Part shown: positions 29,223 to 38,398 of the stretch, piece after piece
How the letters are laid out: the number at the start of each line of letters is the position of its first letter
Numbering within the stretch: the stretch's first letter is position 1
DNA from: Bacteroidales bacterium
GTDB taxonomy: Bacteria > Bacteroidota > Bacteroidia > Bacteroidales > B18-G4
Assembly (NCBI GenBank): GCA_018401355.1
Contig: JAGYLD010000001.1
Span: 51,606-115,605 of the forward strand
Length of the DNA stretch: 64,000 bases
Direction: 5' to 3'
Notes under the pieces: model-generated
What the model was told of the DNA's origin: nothing
Database searches by the model: none
What the model saw: only the letters and a program-made list of their open reading frames with translations
Translations under genes and position numbers: made by a program

Positions 29223-29708
29223 ATGGGCAAAGGTGACCAAAAAACAAAAAGAGGAAAAAGGATCAGAGGATCATACGGTGTGAACAGACCCAGAAAAAAA
29301 GCTGTATCATATCAGATAAAGGATGAAAAGGTAAAGCCGGAAAATAAAAAAGAAGTTAAACCCGCACCAAAGGCATCCAAAAAGGAAGAACCCGCCGAAG
29401 TTGAAAAAAAACCTGTTGCTGCACCAGAAAAAAAGGTTGAAGAAAAGGTTTCCAAGGAAGTAAAGGCTGAAACTAAGACGGAAGTAAAAAAAGAATCCAA
29501 ACCTAAGACAGACTCAAAAAAGAAAGAAGAAAAATCAGCTGAATCCAAAACTCAAGCAAAGAAGGAAGAACAAAAAGAAAAACCTGCAAAACCCAAAAAG
29601 GAAGAAACAAAGGAAAAGCCAGCAGAATCTAAAAAGGAAGAACCCAAAGAAAAACCTGCAGAAGACAAAAAGAAAGAGCAGGAAAAACCTAAAGAAGATA
29701 AGAAATAA
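29223..29708 (+). CDS. Ribosomal protein THX-like with a long K/E/P/A-rich C-terminal extension
   Basis: N-terminus MGKGDQKTKRGKRIRGSYGVNRPRKK fits bTHX. The remaining ~130 aa are low-complexity (KEEKSAESKTQAKKEEQKEKPAKPKKEETKEKPAESKKEEPKEKPAEDKK). Confidence 0.75.
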   Translation: MGKGDQKTKRGKRIRGSYGVNRPRKKAVSYQIKDEKVKPENKKEVKPAPKASKKEEPAEVEKKPVAAPEKKVEEKVSKEVKAETKTEVKKESKPKTDSKKKEEKSAESKTQAKKEEQKEKPAKPKKEETKEKPAESKKEEPKEKPAEDKKKEQEKPKEDKK

Positions 29709-29841
29709 ATCCCGGTATTTTTACCCTTAAGCTCCAACAGCAATAAACAACTCTGATATAAAACTCTAATACATATGTATTGGTTGACCGGAATCCAGGT
29801 TTTTTGATTCCTGTTCATGCATAACTGCTTTAGTTTTTCGG

Positions 29842-31209
29842 TTATTCCTGTTTTGCAAACCTTTCAAACATTGCACCTCTTTCCTCAAAATTGCTAAAAG
29901 CATCGTAACTCGCTGCTGCGGGCGACAACAAGCATTTATCTCCTTTTTCTGAATTTTGTTTCACAAAATAAACTGCTTCTTTCAGGCTATTCACGAGGCG
30001 TATTACAGGCTTATGGCTTCGGACAGCAAACAGGGATTGGATTCTTTGTCCGGCAGGGCCCATCAATAATATATTCTTTAAGTTCAGGCCGGACAGGTAT
30101 GATACCATATATTCATAGTTTATACCCCGGTCGTAACCACCTAGAATAAGAAAGCTCACTTCCCCAAGTGTTTTTATTGCTTCAATCGTCGCCTGGGGAA
30201 TGGTTGAAATAGAATCGTTATAATAATGCACCCCCCCAAATTCTCCAAGATATTCCATCCTGTGCCGTAAACCCTTAAATGTCAATAATCCCTTCGCAAT
30301 ATGTTCATCCTCCAAACCAACCAGTTTCGCTGCAATGACCGCTGCCATAGCATTGTACAAATTATGACGTCCTATTATGTTGAGCTTTTTCATTATGTTG
30401 AAAGAGCCAAATCTTCCTTGCACCTCATATTCAATTTTAGAATCACGAATGAAACAACCCGGATTTGCTTCTTTCTCCTGACTAAAGAAATATACCTCCG
30501 GTTGAATTAAATGTTCCCTTAAAACATTCATCAGAATATTGTCATCTGCGTTCAAAACCGCATGATCACCAGTTTGCTGAAATTGAAGAATATTGAGTTT
30601 TGCAAGCAAATAATCCCCAAAACCATTGTAATGATCAAGGTGCTCTTCAAATATATTCAGCAAAACAGAAATCCATGGGGAATGTTTCACGGTTTCAAGT
30701 TGATGGGAAGATAGCTCATATACAACAAGAGTATCCCTGGTGATTCTGTTAATAAAATCAAAAGGCGGCAAACCAATATTGCCAACAAGTATATTTTGTT
30801 TTTCTGAAACATTGAAAACATGGCTCAACAAACTGGCTGTAGTGCTTTTACCTTTGGTTCCGGTGATGCCAATGGTTTGTTTGCCGTAGTATTTAAGAAA
30901 AAGATCTGCTTGTGATGTTATTTTTTTTACCGAGATCCTGTCCTGAATTGTCTGCAAAGTAATCCCCGGGGTCTTAAAGCACAAATCAAATGCAGGCAAT
31001 TTATCCAGATAATCCGGGCCTGTGGAAAAACCTACATTTTTATCATCCTTCAGGAATGAGAAACTTTTGGCAGAAATCGGACTCCTGTCTGCAATTGTCA
31101 GGAAAGAATCCGGAAAATTTTCTCTTAGAAAATGATATGTTGATTGGCCTTCGCGTCCAAATCCCAGAATGCATATTTTCCTGTCTTGCAAATCGTCTCT
31201 AAGCATCAA
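29842..31209 (-). CDS. MurD-family ligase, likely MurD2 (UDP-MurNAc-L-Ala--L-Glu ligase)
   Basis: Mur ligase ATP site TIGITGTKGKSTTASLL, N-terminus KICILGFGREGQSTYHF. Overlaps the MurL-like gene upstream on the same strand. Confidence 0.8.
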   Translation of the reverse strand: MMLRDDLQDRKICILGFGREGQSTYHFLRENFPDSFLTIADRSPISAKSFSFLKDDKNVGFSTGPDYLDKLPAFDLCFKTPGITLQTIQDRISVKKITSQADLFLKYYGKQTIGITGTKGKSTTASLLSHVFNVSEKQNILVGNIGLPPFDFINRITRDTLVVYELSSHQLETVKHSPWISVLLNIFEEHLDHYNGFGDYLLAKLNILQFQQTGDHAVLNADDNILMNVLREHLIQPEVYFFSQEKEANPGCFIRDSKIEYEVQGRFGSFNIMKKLNIIGRHNLYNAMAAVIAAKLVGLEDEHIAKGLLTFKGLRHRMEYLGEFGGVHYYNDSISTIPQATIEAIKTLGEVSFLILGGYDRGINYEYMVSYLSGLNLKNILLMGPAGQRIQSLFAVRSHKPVIRLVNSLKEAVYFVKQNSEKGDKCLLSPAAASYDAFSNFEERGAMFERFAKQE

Positions 31210-32452
31210 TGGAATTTTTTAAATGTTTTGCCAAAACAGCCGGCACGAAATTCTCTTCAGACCATTGCCGCAAAAGTTTCCGGAATGTACCTGGTTCATT
31301 ATCTCTGTGGGCTCTGTAATAATTAAGGAGGGCCGGCAACCTTACACCCGGCTCATACTGATTGATAAGTTCATCAAGCGTTGCTTTAACCTCCTGAATA
31401 GTTCCTACACACTCAAAAGGCTTTTCATCCGACATTCCCGCCAGATCCTCCAGTATATGCGAAAGGGAAGAATCGTTGAGCAAATCGCGGCCAAAGATCT
31501 CCCTGAGCAAATTTGATTGTAAAAAAGGTGATAAAACGATATAAGTAAATAGACATTTGGAACATTGTCCACACCAGCTATCAGTCTTACTGCCAACGTT
31601 ACAGCTTCTGAATGCAAAAAAATGTGCAGGAAAATCAGAAAAAAACCTTGCAATTTGTATTTCATTAACAGGACGCAAAAAGCTATAATAGTTGATACCA
31701 GGTGCAAGATAAGCTTTCAGGTATTCACGGAAAACAGATTCAAAATGAAAGGATTTCGAATACTGATGGTTGATCATTGTCCCTGGAATGGTGGGTTCAT
31801 TTGCACTGGACTCATTAGACAAAGCTACTTCGTCAGAACCTGTCAAAGTGGCACCCAAAACACTAACAAAAGCAAGCAAAGCAGAAAAAGGTGTATGGCC
31901 ATTAAGAAATCCTTTATTATTTAATTCCAGCATAAGAGGATCCAGCTTCCTGTTAACGGCCAATGTTTGAGATCTTACAAAACCAGCCTTTTCAATGGAT
32001 CTCCAGGAGGCTTCCCTGGGATTTAGGACAAACGGCACCAGTCTTTTTTTCTGGTTTTTCAGCAATTCAAGTGTCACAACAGAATCCTTTCCCCCACCCA
32101 CTGGAACCAGGATTGAAGAATTCGAATCCGGAAAAATCATTTGATGGGTTTTCCCTTCTGTAATAAACTCATGAATGAATTCATCCTGCGAAGCACTGAT
32201 CCCATTGGTGTAAAAAAATTCACCCAACCCATTAAAATACAACGATCTCCACCACGAAACCTGATGGTCAGTGAGCCTGCCAGGTTTAATGATCACTTTT
32301 GGTGGACAGGCCAGCTTCCAGTAACTAATAAGTTCTATTAATCCGATATGGAAAACCAAAGGCTCGATCAATTCAGGGAAAAGTCCTTCACCATATATTA
32401 AATCATTTACAGCAATGGATATCCAGATATTATGCAGCGGAATCGTATCCAT
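31199..32452 (-). CDS. MurL-like UDP-MurNAc-L-Ala-L-Glu epimerase
   Basis: PP-loop-like ILVPVGGGKDSVVTLELL, WCGQCSKCLFTYIVLSPFL, RSCNVGSKTDSWCGQC. Coupled (11 bp overlap) with a MurD-type ligase. Start chosen at MDTIPLHN. Confidence 0.75.
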   Translation of the reverse strand: MDTIPLHNIWISIAVNDLIYGEGLFPELIEPLVFHIGLIELISYWKLACPPKVIIKPGRLTDHQVSWWRSLYFNGLGEFFYTNGISASQDEFIHEFITEGKTHQMIFPDSNSSILVPVGGGKDSVVTLELLKNQKKRLVPFVLNPREASWRSIEKAGFVRSQTLAVNRKLDPLMLELNNKGFLNGHTPFSALLAFVSVLGATLTGSDEVALSNESSANEPTIPGTMINHQYSKSFHFESVFREYLKAYLAPGINYYSFLRPVNEIQIARFFSDFPAHFFAFRSCNVGSKTDSWCGQCSKCLFTYIVLSPFLQSNLLREIFGRDLLNDSSLSHILEDLAGMSDEKPFECVGTIQEVKATLDELINQYEPGVRLPALLNYYRAHRDNEPGTFRKLLRQWSEENFVPAVLAKHLKNSIDA

Positions 32453-32607
32453 AGAAAATATTATTATGGTCAACTTTTAGATAATAATTTTCAAAAATCA
32501 TTTCAGGAAATTTCACCCTCAGATTGAGATATTTTCCCAAATTGTCCGCTGTCATCTTGGTTTTGTAATTTATTTTTGTATATTAGTATTCAAAGTAGTA
32601 ATTTCTC

Positions 32608-33194
32608 ATGAAGGACCTCAAAAGTTTGCTGAATATAAAATCCAATAACCTTGAGCCCTGAGGGCAAAATACTAATTTCCAGAGCCTTTCCTGGGAGATT
32701 TTATTTCCTTGGGTCTGTGTACTCATTGCTGAACATAATGAAGAAGGATCTTTTGGACTGATCATTGAAGACAAACCTCTTGCTACTGAATTTAATGAAG
32801 TTGTAAAAGGATTTTCCTGAATTCAACAACCGCATTTTCCTGGGCGGCCTGTGCAAAACAACCAATCTCTTTTATACACACACTTGGCAACCTCATTGAA
32901 GACAGCCAGGAAATCCCTGAATGAATTATTCTGGGGCGGAAATATTGAGCAAGTGAAAGAGATGATCTCGCTCAACTGATCACTCCGGAAAACATCCGTT
33001 TTACATTGGTTATTCAGGATGGGCAAGCAATCAACTGAAGGGGAACTAAACAGGAACTCTTGGCTTGTATCAGATATAAAGCCGACACGATACTTAAATC
33101 CAAACCCGAAGATCTCTGGAACATCACTGTTAATGCTATGGGAGATAAATATATGCATTCTGGGCAATTTCCCAGGTGATCGGCAATGAATTAA
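32608..33194 (+). pseudogene. Frameshifted YqgE/AlgH (DUF179) family gene
   Basis: Across frames reads [130 protein letters not shown]. Contains several indels and stops. Confidence 0.82.
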
Positions 33195-33202
33195 TCATTG
33201 GA

Positions 33203-33535
33203 TAGTTTTTAAAAATTTCTACCTTAACAACCCTGAATGTGTCAGCAATATTTCCGGCCCTGTCCCCCCACCCTGTAATTTACCGTATAAGTTCCTACAA
33301 CATTGATATTCACGTTATTGGTTGAAACAATTTCTGAAGTAACATCACCGTCAGCATCAGTGCGATTTGCGCCGGATCATTACTAAAGTACTGCTCTTTG
33401 GCTGTGTAATAAGGATTGGCCCCGGTAGTCGATATTTCAGGGTTCAAATCATTGATGGAACTTTCGTCATCATCTACCATGCACTGATTAAAACAACCAA
33501 AATAAAAAAGCAGCAAAAAATATTTTATATACCAT
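33203..33535 (-). pseudogene. Frameshifted short lipoprotein with DUF5011/Ig-like domain
   Basis: CMVDDDESSINDLNP...ANPYYTAKEQYFSNDPA, then after a frame change DADGDVTSEIVSTNNVNINVVGTYTVNYRVG and DRAGNIADTFRVVKV. Confidence 0.72.
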
Positions 33536-33688
33536 GGTTAAAATACTTTAATTCACAGCAATATAACAAAGCTTGTGCCCATTTATTGCAGACAAAATGA
33601 ATAAGACCGCATGAACAAAATTCAGAAAATCTTATCATCTTTGTACCAAAGTTGTAAAAATTATTTACAAAAATCAAAATAGTTTTAA

Positions 33689-34936
33689 ATGACAGAGGGA
33701 GATAAAAACTGCCCGGGCGGAAATCAAGGGGCTGGCATCAGGTCTGATTGCAGTGTGAATTTAACACTTAATAAATCAGGTGGCCGAGAAATTAAGTTAA
33801 CCAGCAAGGTGGATGTAATGTACGGAAACTCGATCAGGAATCAGGTCGATGATATTCTTAAATTCTTTGATATTGAACATGCTACGGTAGAAATTATCGA
33901 TACCGGAGCACTGCCATTCGTTATTGCTGCCAGGATGGAAGCAGCCATTAAGAAACTCATTGATAAAGAAAAAGAGTATCTAACAGAATTGATTGAGATA
34001 AATGATTTTGAAACCAACAGGGATATCGACAGGATCTCAAGGTTGTACCTTCCTGGCAATACGCCCAACCTCATGATCAACGCCGGTATTCATAAACCTA
34101 ATGGCATAATCCTTGACCTGGAAGATGCTGTTGCACCGGCCAAAAAATTTGAAGCCTCTTTTCTCGTCAGAAATGCCCTGAGATCAATGAATTTTTATGG
34201 TGCAGAGAGGATGGTAAGGATCAACCAGGTACCCAGGGGGTTACACGACCTTGAATTTATCGTTCCCCAGAAGGTAAACCTCATTCTGATCCCCAAATGT
34301 GAAACTCCCAGACAGATTCACGCTGTCAACAGAAAGATCCAGGAGATACGGGACAGGCTAAATCTAAGGCATCAAATATGGCTGATGCCCATTATTGAAA
34401 GTGCCCTTGGTGTACAAAGGGCATTTCAAATTGCTTCATCAGCAGATAATATCGTTGCCCTTGCAATTGGTTTGGAAGATTACACTGCCGATATAGGAAC
34501 ATCAAGAACACCCGAGGGCAAGGAATCATTTTATGCCCGGTCGAGGGTTGTCAATGCTGCCAGAGCTACCGGCATTCAACCAATTGATTCCGTATTTTCA
34601 GATGTAAATGATGAGGAAGGTCTTATACAAAATGTCAGAGTTTCCAAATCGCTTGGTTTTGAAGGCATGGGTTGCATCCATCCCAGGCAGATAAAAATAA
34701 TCCATGACAGTTTTGCGCCCGATGATCAGGAAATTGACAAGGCCAAAAAGATTGTCAAAGCTTTTAGCAAAGCCAAAGAAGAAGGTTTGGGTGTGGTTTC
34801 CCTGGGCACAAAAATGATTGATCCACCTGTTGTAAAAAGGGCCCTTCGAACAATCAAACTTGCCATAAAATCCGGAAGGCTGAACCAGGAATGGGAAAAT
34901 GAAGATGATCAAGAAAAGAATCCTGTTATACAATAA
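33689..34936 (+). CDS. Citrate lyase acyl carrier (CitD) - citryl-CoA lyase beta subunit (CitE) fusion
   Basis: N-terminal ~95 aa GAGIRSDCSVNLTL...GNSIRNQVDDILKFFDIEHATVEIIDTGALPFVIAARMEAAIKK is CitD-like. The rest (RLYLPGNTPNLMINAGIHKPNGIILDLEDAVAPAKK...GMGCIHPRQIKI) is CitE/HpcH-like. Confidence 0.88.
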   Translation: MTEGDKNCPGGNQGAGIRSDCSVNLTLNKSGGREIKLTSKVDVMYGNSIRNQVDDILKFFDIEHATVEIIDTGALPFVIAARMEAAIKKLIDKEKEYLTELIEINDFETNRDIDRISRLYLPGNTPNLMINAGIHKPNGIILDLEDAVAPAKKFEASFLVRNALRSMNFYGAERMVRINQVPRGLHDLEFIVPQKVNLILIPKCETPRQIHAVNRKIQEIRDRLNLRHQIWLMPIIESALGVQRAFQIASSADNIVALAIGLEDYTADIGTSRTPEGKESFYARSRVVNAARATGIQPIDSVFSDVNDEEGLIQNVRVSKSLGFEGMGCIHPRQIKIIHDSFAPDDQEIDKAKKIVKAFSKAKEEGLGVVSLGTKMIDPPVVKRALRTIKLAIKSGRLNQEWENEDDQEKNPVIQ

Positions 34937-34947
34937 AATACATCCCA

Positions 34948-36510
34948 ATGAAGAAATATGACAAGCTGGTGAAGAATGCTGCCGGCAGGATAGTACCGGA
35001 AATAATCAATGGAAACCAAAGCATACCTTATAAAGGCATCGGCAAACATATTCCATCCGGAAGAAAGCATGCACCAAATATTGTATCCAGTATAAATTAT
35101 CCGGCCGATGGTAATAAAACCGTAGCATCTATCAGGAAAGCCCTTGAAAGATCAGGCATTAAAAACGGCATGACCATCAGTACACATCACCACTTAAGGA
35201 ACGGAGACCTTGTGGCTGAAGAGGTATTCAAAGCTGCCAAAGAACTTGGCATTAAAGACCTGGTTTGGTTTCCTTCAGCATCCTTTCCCTGCCATGCGCC
35301 AATACTGGAATACCTTGAAGACGGTACAATCAACCGCATTGAAGGAAGTATGAACGGGCCTTTGGGGAAATTCACTTCTGAGGGTAATATGAAAGGAATG
35401 GCTGTTTTGCGCTCCCATGGTGGCCGATATCAGTCTGTTCAGGATGGTGAAGTTCATATTGACATAGCCGTTATTGCTGCACCAACCTCAGACCCTTTCG
35501 GAAACGCAAATGCAGTTCATGGCCCATCTGCATGTGGCATCCTGGGCTATGCGCTTGCAGATTATCAATATGCCGACAAAGTGGTTGTGGTAACCGATAA
35601 CCTGATCGATTTTCCATGTATTCCAATGCAAATTGAAGGTAATTATGTCGATTTTGTTATTGAAGTAGAGAAAATTGGAATTCCGGAAAAGATCGTGTCA
35701 GGAACAACAAAAGTCACTAAAAGTCCCGACAGACTGCTCATTGCTGACTTAACAGCAAGATTCTGCGAAGAAGCAGGAATACTTGGTGATAAATGCTGTT
35801 TCCAGTTTGGGGCAGGTGGTACTTCTCTCGCCATAGGACTCTATTTCCACGAGATATTAAAGAAAAACGCATGGAAAGCAAGGTTTGCCTTTGGTGGAAG
35901 CACACAATATATGGTAAAAATGCTTGAAGAAGGAACCCTGGAATACATCCTTGATGCACAAGCTTTTGACCTGGAGGCTGTTCGTTCCGTGAGGGAAAAC
36001 CATAATCATCAGGATGTCTCTATTTTCCATGCATACAACTACCATTCTAAAGGCAACTATACCACTATGATGGATGTGGTCATACTGGGTGCCACAGAAG
36101 TAGACCTGAACTTCAATGGCAACGTGGTTACACATTCTGATGGCTATCTTCTTCATGGTATTGGTGGCTGGCAGAATTGCCTGTTCTCAAAATGCACCAT
36201 TTTACCTATTCCATTGTTTCGTGACAGGATCCCGGTGATCAAAGATCAGGTGACAACCCTCTGTGGACCAGGAGAATTAATTGATGTGATTGTCACTGAA
36301 AGAGGAATTGCTATTAATCCATTAAGACAGGATCTCATTGAGAGGGTGAAAAACAGCGGTCTGCCATTAAAGACGATTGCAGAATTAAAAGATGAAGCAG
36401 AAAAAATATGCGGCAAACCAGAGAAGCCAGAACTTGATGATGAATTGGTAGCGGCTATTAAATGGGTTGATGGTACCGTAATAGATTCTGTAAAAAAAGT
36501 AAAATCCTGA
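34948..36510 (+). CDS. citF: Citrate lyase alpha subunit (citrate CoA-transferase)
   Basis: AAGRIVPEIINGNQSIPYKGIGKHIPSGRKHAP, GAGGTSLAIGLYF, FAFGGSTQYMVKMLEEG, VTHSDGYLLHGIGGWQNCLF. Confidence 0.92.
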   Translation: MKKYDKLVKNAAGRIVPEIINGNQSIPYKGIGKHIPSGRKHAPNIVSSINYPADGNKTVASIRKALERSGIKNGMTISTHHHLRNGDLVAEEVFKAAKELGIKDLVWFPSASFPCHAPILEYLEDGTINRIEGSMNGPLGKFTSEGNMKGMAVLRSHGGRYQSVQDGEVHIDIAVIAAPTSDPFGNANAVHGPSACGILGYALADYQYADKVVVVTDNLIDFPCIPMQIEGNYVDFVIEVEKIGIPEKIVSGTTKVTKSPDRLLIADLTARFCEEAGILGDKCCFQFGAGGTSLAIGLYFHEILKKNAWKARFAFGGSTQYMVKMLEEGTLEYILDAQAFDLEAVRSVRENHNHQDVSIFHAYNYHSKGNYTTMMDVVILGATEVDLNFNGNVVTHSDGYLLHGIGGWQNCLFSKCTILPIPLFRDRIPVIKDQVTTLCGPGELIDVIVTERGIAINPLRQDLIERVKNSGLPLKTIAELKDEAEKICGKPEKPELDDELVAAIKWVDGTVIDSVKKVKS

Positions 36511-36537
36511 TCATTCTGATAATCGATTGTAATTATA

Positions 36538-36780
36538 TCACTTAGACGCTGTTTTTACCGGATAGTAGCTAAAGATATATTTATAAGGAAAAACATCACA
36601 AAAGTCTACCATTTCCAGAATGATCCCCTTACCTGAAATTTTATTGACAATTTCCCCATGATAATCATCAACCGATACCTTCACCTCACATTCCCTGATG
36701 CTGGTGTCGACATAAATATCATTGGCACTTTCAAACGTATTCTTCAGACATTTGATCACCAAATTTTCTTCCTGATCCAT
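36538..36780 (-). CDS. Conserved-looking small protein of unknown function
   Basis: 80 aa ORF, no overlap with other genes, convergent to citF. Confidence 0.5.
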   Translation of the reverse strand: MDQEENLVIKCLKNTFESANDIYVDTSIRECEVKVSVDDYHGEIVNKISGKGIILEMVDFCDVFPYKYIFSYYPVKTASK

Positions 36781-37048
36781 AGCAATCTCTTTTTTTTTAC
36801 GAAAATAACCTTATCATCACCGGGTGAATATTAAATAACCATTAATTATTTATTAAAAATACATGTTTACATGTGCAACCAAAAACAATATCAACCTGTC
36901 TATAAAGTCAAATATGTTCATTCAATAAGTTTAAATTTTGATAATATCTTTACGAATTTTATCAACAACCCTGTTCACAAATAGTAAAATAAAATAATAT
37001 TTATATTTTTGCACATGAAGTTGGATTTAAAAATAAAGTTATCGGGTT

Positions 37049-37426
37049 ATGGAAGAGCAAGATAAAAAAGGAGCACCCAGGGAAGAGATTTTCTCAAGGG
37101 TTATCAGGGCCGGAAAGAGAACATATTTCTTTGACGTGAAGGCCACAAGATCGGGAGAACAATACCTGACAATTACAGAAAGCAAAAGAAGGTTTAATAA
37201 CGAACAAGGCAAATTCTATTACGAAAAACACAAACTTTTTTTATACCAGGAAGATTTCGACAAATTTAACAACGGTTTCAATGATGTGATCAACTTCATC
37301 AGAACCGGTCAAATACCACCTGAACCAGAAACAGATAGTCCATCAGAAGAAACAAAAAAAACAAATTTCGATGTGGACTTTGAAGATCTTGGCAAGGATG
37401 AAAGTTCCCCAGATGATGACGATTAG
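37049..37426 (+). CDS. DUF3276 / PUR-alpha-like nucleic-acid-binding protein
   Basis: IFSRVIRAGKRTYFFDVKATRSGEQYLTITESKRRFNNEQGKFYYEKHKLFLYQEDFDKF. Confidence 0.9.
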   Translation: MEEQDKKGAPREEIFSRVIRAGKRTYFFDVKATRSGEQYLTITESKRRFNNEQGKFYYEKHKLFLYQEDFDKFNNGFNDVINFIRTGQIPPEPETDSPSEETKKTNFDVDFEDLGKDESSPDDDD

Positions 37427-37582
37427 CAGCACTTGATAATTTAATTTACTATTAATTATTCAGGTGTTTCTTAACATTTTCGGAGCTTAAAGTTAATAAC
37501 TCATTCTGCGGTGATGCGGCATTTATTTGCCAATGTTGTATTTTTGTTTGCATAAATACTACTTCTTAAAACAACAATCAAC

Positions 37583-38398
37583 ATGGGAAAAGTCATAGCC
37601 ATCGCCAATCAAAAAGGAGGAGTTGGCAAAACTACAACAGCCATCAATCTCGGTGCAAGTTTTGCGGTACTTGAACACAAAACACTAATCATTGATGCAG
37701 ATCCTCAGGCAAATGCGACTTCAGGGCTCGGTATCAACCCAAAGAATATAAGCAATAGCATTTATGAGTGTATCATTGAAGATTTCGACCCACACAAAAC
37801 CATCATCAAAACTGATACTCCAAATCTGGACCTTATTCCGGCCCATATTGACCTTGTTGGCGCAGAAATAGAAATGATCAACATGCCCAACAGGGAGAAA
37901 ATGATGCGCAAAGTAGTACAAAAAGTGCGTGATGATTATGATTTCATAATTATCGACTGTTCTCCATCGCTTGGTTTGATTACTGTTAATGCACTAACCG
38001 GCTCTGATTCAGTAATTGTACCGGTGCAATGTGAGTATTTCGCTCTGGAAGGCCTGGGCAAATTACTTAATACTATAAGAATTGTACAAACAAGGCTGAA
38101 CACAAACCTTCAGATTGAAGGCATTCTCCTTACCATGTTTGATGTCAGGTTAAGACTTGCACGACAGGTCCTGGATGAAGTGCAAACACATTTCGAAGAT
38201 ATGGTCTTTGAAACAGTCATACATCGAAACATTAAGCTTGGTGAAGCCCCCAGTTTCGGTGAAACCATTATCATGCATGACGCCTCAAGCACCGGAGCTA
38301 TAAATCACCTTAATCTGGCACGCGAAATCCTGCAAAAAAATAACCTCACTCAAATTACCGAAGAAGAAAAAAAGATAGATATTGTGAATGAAAACTAA
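37583..38398 (+). CDS. parA: Chromosome partitioning ATPase ParA
   Basis: MGKVIAIANQKGGVGKTTTAINLGASFA, deviant Walker A. Confidence 0.97.
   Translation: MGKVIAIANQKGGVGKTTTAINLGASFAVLEHKTLIIDADPQANATSGLGINPKNISNSIYECIIEDFDPHKTIIKTDTPNLDLIPAHIDLVGAEIEMINMPNREKMMRKVVQKVRDDYDFIIIDCSPSLGLITVNALTGSDSVIVPVQCEYFALEGLGKLLNTIRIVQTRLNTNLQIEGILLTMFDVRLRLARQVLDEVQTHFEDMVFETVIHRNIKLGEAPSFGETIIMHDASSTGAINHLNLAREILQKNNLTQITEEEKKIDIVNEN

Noticed and set aside
29312-29818. Antisense ORFs rich in Ser/Phe over the THX-like gene (29312-29548, 29552-29818)
   Set aside because: Mirror image of the K/E-rich repeat on the opposite strand; no independent coding signal.
32583-33167. Minus-strand ORFs 32583-32774 and 32823-33167
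   Set aside because: Antisense of the reconstructed YqgE/AlgH relic; the plus-strand reading explains the region better.
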